A model generated the notes under the pieces. That model was not told the DNA's origin, made no database searches, and saw nothing but the letters and a program-made list of their open reading frames with translations. From positions 110,006 through 174,005 of the forward strand of contig NZ_CABPST010000013.1 in assembly GCF_902459805.1 (NCBI RefSeq): a stretch of DNA of 64,000 nucleotides. The letters run 5' to 3'. The stretch is from Pandoraea bronchicola. Lineage in GTDB: Bacteria; Pseudomonadota; Gammaproteobacteria; Burkholderiales; Burkholderiaceae. This document shows, piece after piece, positions 32,919-40,809 of the stretch (position 1 is its first letter; each line of letters opens with the position of its first letter). A program made the translations under genes and the position numbers.

Positions 32919-33029
32919 ATCGATAGATGATTCCGGGGCAACTGAAAGGGGCGGGCTTTCTCGGGAAATCGCGCCGAAAGGAAGGCGCAAACGCGGCCGA
33001 AAACCGGCCCGCCGTGAGCGTGTCGAACG

Positions 33030-34058
33030 TTAGGCCTTGAATCGCTGCGTAAAAGCAACGAATTCATTGAGCTTGCCGCGCGCCGCGCCGCTGGCGATCG
33101 ATTCGCGTGCCATCTCGATGCCGTCGCCGATCGATGCCGCGCGGTTGGCAGCATACAGGGCGGTACCGGCGTTGAGCGTCACGATCTCGCGGGCGGTGCC
33201 TGCCTTGTTCTCGAGCGCTTCGATCAGCATCGTCTTCGATTCCTCGGCGCTGCCGACTTTCAGGCTGCGATTGCTCACCATCTGCAGACCGAAGTCTTCC
33301 GGATGAATTTCGTATTCGGTGACCTTGCCGTCCTTGAGCTCGCCCACCAGCGTGGCGGCGCCGAGCGACACTTCGTCCATGCCGTCTTTACCGTAGACCA
33401 CGAGCACGTGTTCGGCGCCCAGACGCTGCATCACGCGCACCTGAATGCCGACCAGATCGGGGTGGAACACGCCCATCAACTGGTTCGGCGCACCGGCAGG
33501 GTTCGTGAGCGGGCCGAGAATGTTGAAGATCGTGCGCACGCCCATTTCCTTGCGGATCGCGGCGACGTTCTTCATGGCGGGGTGATGATTCGGCGCAAAC
33601 ATGAAGCCGATGCCAACGTCGCGCAGGCACTCGGCCACCTGTTCGGGCGAGAGCATGATGTTCACGCCGAGCGCTTCGAGCACGTCGGCGCTGCCCGACT
33701 TGGAACTCACGCCACGGTTGCCGTGCTTGGCAACCTTCGCGCCTGCGCCGGCGGCGACGAACATCGAGGCGGTCGAAATATTGAACGTATGCGACACGTC
33801 GCCGCCCGTGCCTACGATATCGACGAAATGCTCATCGGCCGGGGCATCGACGTGATTCGCGAACTCGCGCATCACCTGTGCGGCGGCGGCGATCTCGCCG
33901 ATGGTTTCCTTCTTCACGCGCAGGCCGGTGATGATGGCGGCGGACATGACCGGCGAAATCTCGCCTTTCATGATGAGACGCATCAGGTGCAGCATCTCGT
34001 CGTGGAAGATTTCACGGTGTTCGATGGTGCGCTGCAGGGCTTCTTGCGGGGTAATCAT
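33030..34058 (-). CDS. trpD: anthranilate phosphoribosyltransferase
   Basis: 342 residues; transfers phosphoribosyl from PRPP to anthranilate. The PRPP-binding GTGGD motif ([14 protein letters not shown], near residue 84) and the Lys/Asn-rich downstream segment ([21 protein letters not shown]) are intact, and the length is standard. The start at 34058 lies 36 nt after trpG. Confidence 0.97.
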   Translation of the reverse strand: MITPQEALQRTIEHREIFHDEMLHLMRLIMKGEISPVMSAAIITGLRVKKETIGEIAAAAQVMREFANHVDAPADEHFVDIVGTGGDVSHTFNISTASMFVAAGAGAKVAKHGNRGVSSKSGSADVLEALGVNIMLSPEQVAECLRDVGIGFMFAPNHHPAMKNVAAIRKEMGVRTIFNILGPLTNPAGAPNQLMGVFHPDLVGIQVRVMQRLGAEHVLVVYGKDGMDEVSLGAATLVGELKDGKVTEYEIHPEDFGLQMVSNRSLKVGSAEESKTMLIEALENKAGTAREIVTLNAGTALYAANRAASIGDGIEMARESIASGAARGKLNEFVAFTQRFKA

Positions 34059-34094
34059 CGTTTCTCTCTCTTCTGGCGGATCGTCTCGGGTGGC

Positions 34095-34682
34095 TCAGGC
34101 GGCTTGCGCCACGCGCGGGGCAGCTTGCAGGAAGTTGCGCAGCACGGCGTGGCCATGCTCCGACAGAATCGACTCGGGGTGGAACTGCACGCCTTCGACG
34201 TCGAGCGTCTTGTGACGCACGCCCATGATTTCGCCGTCGTCCGTCCACGCGGTGATTTCGAGGCACTCGGGCAGCGATGCGCGCTCGATGGCCAGCGAGT
34301 GATAGCGCGTGACGGTAAATCGCTTGGGCAGATTCGCGAACACGCCTTGCTGGGTGGTTTCGATCTCGCTCACCTTGCCGTGCATGATTTGCTGGGCGCG
34401 CACGACCTTGCCGCCGAAGGCTTCGCCGATCGCCTGATGGCCGAGGCAGACGCCGAGAATCGGAATCTCGCCGGAGAAGCGCTTGAGCACGTCGAGCGTG
34501 ATGCCTGCGTTGGCCGGGCAGCTTGGGCCGGGCGAGAGGCAGATGCGCTCGGGGGCGAGTTCGGCGATCGTGTCGAGGGTGATTTCGTCGTTGCGAAAGA
34601 CCCGCACGTCTTCGCCCAATTCACCGAGGTACTGGACGATGTTGTAGGTAAACGAGTCGTAGTTGTCGATCATCAGCAGCAT
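34095..34682 (-). CDS. trpG: anthranilate synthase glutamine amidotransferase component
   Basis: 195 residues, a class I glutamine amidotransferase that supplies ammonia to TrpE. It has the catalytic-cysteine motif [15 protein letters not shown] and the C-terminal HPESI element of the catalytic triad. Its usual partner trpE lies not next to it but about 15.5 kb away at 50.2-51.7 kb. Confidence 0.96.
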   Translation of the reverse strand: MLLMIDNYDSFTYNIVQYLGELGEDVRVFRNDEITLDTIAELAPERICLSPGPSCPANAGITLDVLKRFSGEIPILGVCLGHQAIGEAFGGKVVRAQQIMHGKVSEIETTQQGVFANLPKRFTVTRYHSLAIERASLPECLEITAWTDDGEIMGVRHKTLDVEGVQFHPESILSEHGHAVLRNFLQAAPRVAQAA

Positions 34683-35075
34683 GATGGTCCCTGTTCGTCT
34701 GGTGACAAAGGATTGTCGAACGCATGAGATTTGCGAATTCCCCCTGAGCGTGCCCCCACATTGAGTTCGCGATCCGCGGGGGAGGGCGCTATGGGGATGA
34801 GATAGACGTGGCGGGTTACCGCCACCAGCGCAGGGCAGCGGTCAGAGGCGACCAGAGGAGGGAGGAAGACTGATGCGACTTCATAGTGACGTCGATTGTA
34901 GCAGCATCTGCCGGGGGGCGTGGGCGGGGCGTCGCAAAAAGCGGTCAATCGGCGGGTTTCACGCGCGAACGGGGTCTTTCTCGCAAGAATGTGCGCACCG
35001 CAGCGGCTGTCGTTCGCCGATTCTGCAACCGCAGGCGCAGACGGCCCCGCGCTTCGACGCCGTCTGCCGGGGAAC
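34683..35075. other. intergenic region upstream of trpG, likely holding its own promoter
   Basis: 393 nt without a convincing gene. On the minus strand a -10-like TACAAT occurs at 34895-34900 (plus-strand ATTGTA), but no matching -35 is evident. I see no run of Trp codons that would indicate a leader peptide. A separate promoter is expected because trpG is not adjacent to trpE. Confidence 0.4.
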
Positions 35076-35882
35076 TCAAAGCGGACCCATGACCGTCGCC
35101 ATCGCGTCGGGGCGCGGCATGCCGTTCACGCGCTGAATCATGCCGGCGTCGTCGCGATAGACGATGCCGGGGGTGCCGCGAAAGCCCAGCTCCGCCAACA
35201 GTTGCCGATGGGCGTCGAGCGTGCGGGCAATGTCGGGTGACACGTCCGGCGCTGGCGAAATGCCGCCACTGGCGAACTGCCGTTCATTCTGCAGGAGCGC
35301 TGCGGTGCGGTCGGCGGCGCCGAGGATGGCCGCCGCCTTCGTGCTGCTGTCGGCCCTGATGACACCGACCATCACGTGGCGCAACTGAACCTTGCCCGAA
35401 TCGACCCACGGGCGAGCCGCTGCCCAGAAGCGATTGCAGTAGGGGCAATTCGGGTCGCTGAACGTGTACACCACACGCGGGGCATCGGCCTTGCCGTCTT
35501 GCACCCAGGCGGAGGCGGCGAGTTTCGACCATACGGCTTCGCTCATTGGCTTGGCGAGGCGCTTGCTCACGCGCTCGACATCCAGCGGCTTGCCCTCGGC
35601 GTCGAGGCGTGTGCCGACGATCGCCGTGCCGTCGCGCAGCACGTAGACAGCGACCGGTTCCTGACCTGCGGTGCCGGCGAAGCCGCGGATCTCGACGCCG
35701 GTGTCGAACGGTTGCAGATCCTGCACACCTTCGCGTGTCAGCGCCTCAATGACGGCCGGTGTGTCCTGGCCGTCAGCCGGATTGCCCGAGGCGCCGGAAG
35801 TGCCTGACGTAATCGCATAGACAGCGACTGCGATAACCGGCACGGCGATCAGGGCGGGAATAATGAACTTGCGAGCAGACAT
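35076..35882 (-). CDS. dsbG: DsbG-like periplasmic thiol-disulfide protein
   Basis: 268 residues: an N-terminal membrane anchor or signal (residues 5-27), a DsbC/G-type dimerisation domain, and a thioredoxin fold with the active site DPNCPYCNRF near residue 147 and the cis-Pro segment GFRGTPGIVY. DsbG reduces sulfenylated cysteines or isomerises disulfides in the periplasm and is recycled by DsbD. It is the third gene of the dsbD-tlpA-dsbG set, 9 nt after the preceding gene. Confidence 0.88.
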   Translation of the reverse strand: MSARKFIIPALIAVPVIAVAVYAITSGTSGASGNPADGQDTPAVIEALTREGVQDLQPFDTGVEIRGFAGTAGQEPVAVYVLRDGTAIVGTRLDAEGKPLDVERVSKRLAKPMSEAVWSKLAASAWVQDGKADAPRVVYTFSDPNCPYCNRFWAAARPWVDSGKVQLRHVMVGVIRADSSTKAAAILGAADRTAALLQNERQFASGGISPAPDVSPDIARTLDAHRQLLAELGFRGTPGIVYRDDAGMIQRVNGMPRPDAMATVMGPL

Positions 35883-35891
35883 GGGGGACTC

Positions 35892-36722
35892 CTATGGTGT
35901 ACGACGTGCCGGGGGTTGCTGAAGACGGCCTTGCAGCGTGTCGCGCAGACGCGCCGCTGTCAGCTCGCCCAGATGGGTATCGACCAGACGGCCGTTCGTA
36001 TCGAAGAACAACGTGGTGGGCAGGCCGCGAGCGCCGGCTGCCTGCATGGCCAGTGAGGCGGGATCGAGCAGCAGATCGTCGAAGCGCAGGCCCTGAGACT
36101 GCACGAACGCTTCGACCGTATGCGCGCTCTCGCCCTGATTGATCATCAGGAATCGCACGTCGGGATAGTCGGCCTGTGCCTTGGCGAGCACCGGCATTTC
36201 GCGACGGCACGGCGGGCACCAACTTGCCCAGAGATTCATGACGACGGGACGGCCGCGATAGGCGTCGAGTGAGACAGGTTGACCGTCCGCTCTGGAAAGC
36301 ACCAACGACGGCAGCGGCGGCGCGGTGCGCTGCATGACGTTCAAGCCGGCCTGTGCGACGGCCCAGATCGCCACGCCCGCGAGGAAGCCGCACAGCATCG
36401 GTCGACGTTGCGACGAATGACGTCTCACACGCCATAGCGCCCAGCCGAGGGCAACGGGAAGACCCGCCCAGCTATCGAACCCGCCATCGCCAATCGCGAC
36501 GACGGAAAGTGGCGCCGCGACGTATTCCGGCCACCACCGCAGCACGTAAACGAACCGGGCGACGAGCAGGCCGACGAACAGCGCGTCGAGGAGCACGCTG
36601 GCGCCTGCGCGCCGCGAAGCGGCGTCAGTGCTGCGCAGCAGGTAGCGTGCGGCGAGCCATGCGACCAGCATCGCCGCCGCCACGGCGACCGTCTGCACCG
36701 AAAACGGGCCGATACCGGTCAT
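35892..36722 (-). CDS. TlpA-family membrane thioredoxin
   Basis: 276 residues. The N-terminal half has hydrophobic segments (about 10-28, 45-60, 80-97 and 110-128) that suggest three to four membrane helices, followed by a TlpA-like thioredoxin domain with WASWCPPCRREMP near residue 169, facing the periplasm. It overlaps dsbD by ATGA at its start and lies 9 nt before dsbG. It may pass electrons from DsbD to DsbG or act on its own substrates. The multi-helix N-terminus is unlike the usual single anchor of TlpA. Confidence 0.8.
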   Translation of the reverse strand: MTGIGPFSVQTVAVAAAMLVAWLAARYLLRSTDAASRRAGASVLLDALFVGLLVARFVYVLRWWPEYVAAPLSVVAIGDGGFDSWAGLPVALGWALWRVRRHSSQRRPMLCGFLAGVAIWAVAQAGLNVMQRTAPPLPSLVLSRADGQPVSLDAYRGRPVVMNLWASWCPPCRREMPVLAKAQADYPDVRFLMINQGESAHTVEAFVQSQGLRFDDLLLDPASLAMQAAGARGLPTTLFFDTNGRLVDTHLGELTAARLRDTLQGRLQQPPARRTP

Positions 36723-38527
36723 ACGACCCCCGCGGCGTCGAGGCGGTGCAGGAAGCTACGTGCATCGAGTTCGCCGACCATGCGTTGGGCGCGCACCTCC
36801 TTGCCGTTCGCGTCGATGAGAATGAGTGTTGGCGGGCCTAGCACGCCCCACCGCTTCATCAGGGCCCGATCGATCGCGTCGTTCTTCGTCACGTCGGGGC
36901 GCAGCACCTGCATGCGCGCGAGCCGTGCGGCGACCGCCGGATCGCCGAACACATTGCGTTCGATGACATGGCAGCTCACGCACCAGTCGGCGTAGAAATC
37001 GATCAACGTCCATTGCCCTTTCGCGGCGGCTTGCGCGATGCGCGCGTCCACATCCTCCGCAGACTTGACACCCACATAGTCGAACGCCTTGCTGCGGCGT
37101 TCGTCCGCGCCACCCGCAACGGCGGCGCTCGCCCGTGCCAGCGGCCGCAAGACAGAATCGCTGCCGGATGCTGCGCCCACAAGCATGAACACCGACCAGA
37201 CACCGGCCAATGACGACGCGAACACGAGTGTCCAGCCGGCCGGCGTTGCGCGCATCGTCCATGCCCAGGCGGCGAATCCGGTAGCGAGTCCGAGGCCGAG
37301 GGCACCCCAGAGCAGGAGACTGACACTGCCGGGGAGAAAGCGGGTCAGCATCAGAATGGCCATGCCCGTCATCATGTAGGCGAATGCCATTCGAACACGC
37401 ACCATCCACGCGCCCGGGCGCGGCAGAACTCGCGAGCCGAACAGGGCGATGGCGAGCAAAGGCAGCCCCATGCCGAGCCCCAACGCAAACAGCGCGATGC
37501 CGCCCATCCAGGCGTTGCCGGTCTGGCCGATGTAGAGCAATGTGCCGGCTAACGGCGCGGTCATGCAAGGGCCGACGAGCAGCGCCGAGAGCAAGCCGAG
37601 CGCGGCAGCCCCTGCGAGGCTGCCCCCCGTGCGTGAGTGCCCGGCGGCATCGAGCCGATTCGTCACGAATGCGGGCAGACGCAGCTCGAACAGACCGAAC
37701 AACGAAGCGGCCAGCACGAGGAAGAGTCCTGCAAAGGCGCCGAGCAGCCAAGGCGATTGCAACGTGGCCTGCAAATTGGCGCCGGCCAGCCCGGCTGCGA
37801 CGCCGACCGAGGCGTACGTGAGCGCCATCGCCAGTACGTACGACAGTGACAGTGACAGCGCGCGCAACGTTGCGGGACGATTGCCCACGATCATCGTCGA
37901 GACGATGGGAATCATCGGCAGCGTGCATGGTGTGAAGGCCAGCAGTAAGCCGAAACCGAAAAACAGCAGCGTGGCGGCGACGGGGCCGAGCGTGGCGAGC
38001 CGCTGTGCCGCGGCCTGATCTTCCGCGAGCGGTGCGGTATCGACCGCGGAGGGCGCCGGCGTCATGGAGGCCGTGGGCGCATCGGCCGTCGGTGCCGGGT
38101 CAGCGGGCAACGTGATTTGCATCGTCTGCGGTGCATAGCAGATGCCTGCTTCCGCACAGCCTTGCCAGTGCAGTGTCACGGGGCCTGACGTTGCGGCGCT
38201 CAGGTGCATGCGCAGTGCGTCAAGTGTATAGATCTGCGTCTTGCCGAAGAACTCGTCGGTGTGTCGCGCGCCTTCGGAGAGTGTCAGATGGATTGGTTTT
38301 CCGGAGACATCTTCCGCGCGCAGAGAATGCTGATAAACGTAGTAGTCCTTCGCAATATGTCCGGCGACTTCGAGACGACCATCCACCGGATTGGCGGGGG
38401 AGAGTGTCAGCACCTGCGAAGCGTCGAGAAACGTCGGCTCGCTTTGCCAGGGAAACGCGTCGGCGGCGCGCATCCCGCCGAGTGCGCCGAGCAAAATCAC
38501 AAAGATGAAAAAGAAGCGGCGTAACAA
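36719..38527 (-). CDS. dsbD: thiol:disulfide interchange protein DsbD (reductant conduit)
   Basis: 602 residues. The signal peptide ends near residue 22, followed by the periplasmic DsbD-alpha domain with CAEAGICY (two Cys), the eight-helix membrane core (about 185-440, with CTLP and CMTAP cysteines) and a C-terminal thioredoxin-like domain with WCVSC. It carries electrons from cytoplasmic thioredoxin to DsbC/DsbG-like partners. The start is TTG at 38527: minus-strand AGGAGG lies 6 nt upstream and the signal peptide fits, with no better ATG. It leads the dsbD-tlpA-dsbG operon. Confidence 0.92.
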   Translation of the reverse strand: MLRRFFFIFVILLGALGGMRAADAFPWQSEPTFLDASQVLTLSPANPVDGRLEVAGHIAKDYYVYQHSLRAEDVSGKPIHLTLSEGARHTDEFFGKTQIYTLDALRMHLSAATSGPVTLHWQGCAEAGICYAPQTMQITLPADPAPTADAPTASMTPAPSAVDTAPLAEDQAAAQRLATLGPVAATLLFFGFGLLLAFTPCTLPMIPIVSTMIVGNRPATLRALSLSLSYVLAMALTYASVGVAAGLAGANLQATLQSPWLLGAFAGLFLVLAASLFGLFELRLPAFVTNRLDAAGHSRTGGSLAGAAALGLLSALLVGPCMTAPLAGTLLYIGQTGNAWMGGIALFALGLGMGLPLLAIALFGSRVLPRPGAWMVRVRMAFAYMMTGMAILMLTRFLPGSVSLLLWGALGLGLATGFAAWAWTMRATPAGWTLVFASSLAGVWSVFMLVGAASGSDSVLRPLARASAAVAGGADERRSKAFDYVGVKSAEDVDARIAQAAAKGQWTLIDFYADWCVSCHVIERNVFGDPAVAARLARMQVLRPDVTKNDAIDRALMKRWGVLGPPTLILIDANGKEVRAQRMVGELDARSFLHRLDAAGVV

Positions 38528-38578
38528 ATCTGTCCTCCTGAGGGAGTGCCAAAGCAGGCAAGAGCATGCCCTGTGCCG

Positions 38579-38595
38579 ATTAACCGAGAGTTAAC
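38579..38595. promoter_or_regulatory. TTAAC direct repeat, response-regulator-like box
   Basis: ATTAAC-CGAGA-GTTAAC in the divergent 172-nt gap between dsbD and the response regulator gene. The half-sites are 11 bp apart, as in the PmrA/QseB-type direct repeats (TTAA-N6/7-TTAA). The neighbouring OmpR-family regulator is a plausible ligand, controlling its own operon or dsbD. Confidence 0.4.
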
Positions 38596-38699
38596 GCGGG
38601 TTGACGATGTTGGTTCCGCATCAACGCGCACGTCCCCCGCGTTCAATGGATTACGCATATTGCGTAACATGACGCGGTAATCAAAGGAGGTGCGGATTC

Positions 38700-39365
38700 A
38701 TGCGAGTGCTGTTGGTGGAAGACGACGCGTTGATCGCGAGCGGCATTGTTGCGGGACTGGAGGCGTTGACCATTGCGGTGGAGCATGTGGCGAGCGGATC
38801 GACGGCGGTGTGTGCGCATGCGGAGAACACGTTCGACGCGTTGGTACTCGACCTGGGCTTGCCTGATGGAGATGGCCTGCAGGTGCTTGCGAAAATCCGG
38901 GCGGTGGAGCCTGAGGTGCCCGTACTCATTCTGACGGCGCGCGATGCCATCGAGCATCGGATCGCGGGGTTGAATGGCGGGGCGGATGACTACATGGTCA
39001 AGCCGTTCGACTTGCGAGAGTTGGCGGCGCGATTGCATGCATTGATGCGTCGCACGCAGGGACGGGCTGCGCAGATCATTGAAGCCGGGCCGCTTCGATT
39101 GGAGCCGGCGAGCGGATTGGCGTGGCTCGATGACGAGCCGGTCGAGCTTTCGCGCAAGGAGGTCGACTTGTTGGCGCATCTGGCGAGCACGCGGGGTCGA
39201 TGGTTGACGCCGGACATGTTGCACGAGCGGTTGTATGGGTTGACTGAGCGCGTCAACAGCAATGCGTTGAACGTTCACATTCACAACGTGCGTCGCAAGT
39301 TGGGTTGGGGCGTTATTCAAACGGCGCGCGGCTTGGGTTATCGATTGGGGTGGGCGTTGTCATGA
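38700..39365 (+). CDS. OmpR/PhoB-family response regulator (QseB/PmrA-like)
   Basis: 221 residues. The receiver domain has the acidic pair EDD (residues 7-9), the phospho-acceptor Asp in LVLDLGLPDGDG (D51), the Thr in LTARD and the Lys in VKPFD. The C-terminal winged helix (about 130-220) ends in VRRKLGWGVIQTARGLGYRL. A strong AAAGGAGGTG ribosome site precedes ATG 38700. It is translationally coupled to the downstream kinase (ATGA). It is divergent from the dsbD operon, which makes periplasmic redox or metal control a possibility but not a demonstrated one. Confidence 0.93.
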   Translation: MRVLLVEDDALIASGIVAGLEALTIAVEHVASGSTAVCAHAENTFDALVLDLGLPDGDGLQVLAKIRAVEPEVPVLILTARDAIEHRIAGLNGGADDYMVKPFDLRELAARLHALMRRTQGRAAQIIEAGPLRLEPASGLAWLDDEPVELSRKEVDLLAHLASTRGRWLTPDMLHERLYGLTERVNSNALNVHIHNVRRKLGWGVIQTARGLGYRLGWALS

Positions 39366-40774
39366 GTCTTCGGCTGAGAGCGGTATTGATTACTGGCATC
39401 GCGTTGATTGTGCTTTGGGTGGCAGCGGCGGGATGGATGATGCGGGGGGTTCAGGCGAACCTCGACAGGGCCTTGGATGAGCGTTTGGCGATGTCGGCGC
39501 GGATGGTATCGGGATTGTTGGCGCGGGTTGCGCTGGCGCCACTCGGGCCGGGTGTGGGGCAGTCGGATTGGGGCGATGTGATTCGCGTCGGCACCAACGA
39601 CGGGATTGCGTGCGAGATTCGTTCGGTGCGGGGGGCGGTGTTGGCGCGCACGGAAGGCGGACCGCGTTCCGCGGAGAAGGCGTTGCCGTTGGGTTTTAGC
39701 ACGATGGAGGTTGACGGCAAGCGTTGGCGAATCTATGTGTTGCAGGATGACCGTGGGTATCAGGTCATGACGGCGGATTGGCTTGAAAAGCGAGCGGGCC
39801 TGACGAACGCGTTGCTGAGTGCTGCGGGCGTGCCGTTCCTGATTGCGGTCGTGGGTGGATTGATAGCGTTGTGGATAGGCATAGGAAAGGGGCTGTCGCC
39901 GTTGAAGGTGTTGCGTTCGACGTTAAGGCGCCGGCGTGAAGACGACACCACGCCGATTGATCTGGGACGTGCGCCGGCCGAGTTACGCCCGGTGGTATCG
40001 GCGTTAAACGGATTGTTGGATCGATTGACGCAGGCATTGGCCAACCAGAAAGCATTTACAGATGCTGCTGCGCATGAACTGCGCACGCCGCTCACGGCGA
40101 TCGACACGCATTTGCAGGTAGCGGAGATCACTCATGGGGAGCCGGCCCGACGGGCGTTGCACAGTGCGGGCATCGGTGTGCGCCGATTGCGGCACACATT
40201 GGATCAGATGATGACCTTGGTGCGGGCGGAGGCACCGGCTCATGAGCAGGACGTGTGCGAGTCGGTGCGTGGTGCGATAGAGGGCGTATTGAGCGAATGG
40301 GAGGAGACGGATCGGGGCCCCGTTCCGCTGCGAGTTGGGTCACTGTCTGAGTGGCGGAATGGGGCCCCGATCTGTCGTGGTGGGGCACGGGTGGTCTTTA
40401 GCATGAGATGCGAAGACGGGGGCGTTGCGATACCTCGTTCGATGCTGGGCACGGCGGTAAGGAACCTTGTGGACAATGCGTTGCGCTACTCGCCGCAGGG
40501 GAGTCGTGTGGATCTGACGGTGGAAATGGACGAGCAGCGGCAGCGGTATTGCATTGAGGTGGGAGACCGGGGCCCGGGTCTTGCGCCGGAGCAGGCGGCG
40601 CAAATGGGGCAGCGTTTCTGGCGAGGCGATCAGGGCCGGCGGCGGGGCGAGGGGGCGGGATTGGGGATATCGATCGTGCGGGCTATCGCGTTGCGCTTTG
40701 GTGCTGCTGTGGCGTTCACGCCGCGCGACGGCGGGGGTTTGCTGGCGCGGATATACGTGCCGATTGGGCGATGA
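39362..40774 (+). CDS. sensor histidine kinase, partner of the adjacent response regulator
   Basis: 470 residues: transmembrane helices near 7-27 and about 160-182 flank a periplasmic domain of about 130 residues with no recognised ligand fold. A DHp helix with the phospho-acceptor His in DAAAHELRTPL follows, then the HATPase_c domain with N box (VRNLVDNALRY), G1 (DRGPGLAP) and G2 (GLGISIV). It overlaps the response regulator by 4 bases. Leucine is often encoded as TTG here, unlike the CTG-dominated flanking genes, so this pair may have a different history. The signal sensed is unknown. Confidence 0.92.
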   Translation: MSLRLRAVLITGIALIVLWVAAAGWMMRGVQANLDRALDERLAMSARMVSGLLARVALAPLGPGVGQSDWGDVIRVGTNDGIACEIRSVRGAVLARTEGGPRSAEKALPLGFSTMEVDGKRWRIYVLQDDRGYQVMTADWLEKRAGLTNALLSAAGVPFLIAVVGGLIALWIGIGKGLSPLKVLRSTLRRRREDDTTPIDLGRAPAELRPVVSALNGLLDRLTQALANQKAFTDAAAHELRTPLTAIDTHLQVAEITHGEPARRALHSAGIGVRRLRHTLDQMMTLVRAEAPAHEQDVCESVRGAIEGVLSEWEETDRGPVPLRVGSLSEWRNGAPICRGGARVVFSMRCEDGGVAIPRSMLGTAVRNLVDNALRYSPQGSRVDLTVEMDEQRQRYCIEVGDRGPGLAPEQAAQMGQRFWRGDQGRRRGEGAGLGISIVRAIALRFGAAVAFTPRDGGGLLARIYVPIGR

Positions 40775-40809
40775 CCGGAGGAGGTCCGGCGCATCGCCCG
40801 CGACCGGGT

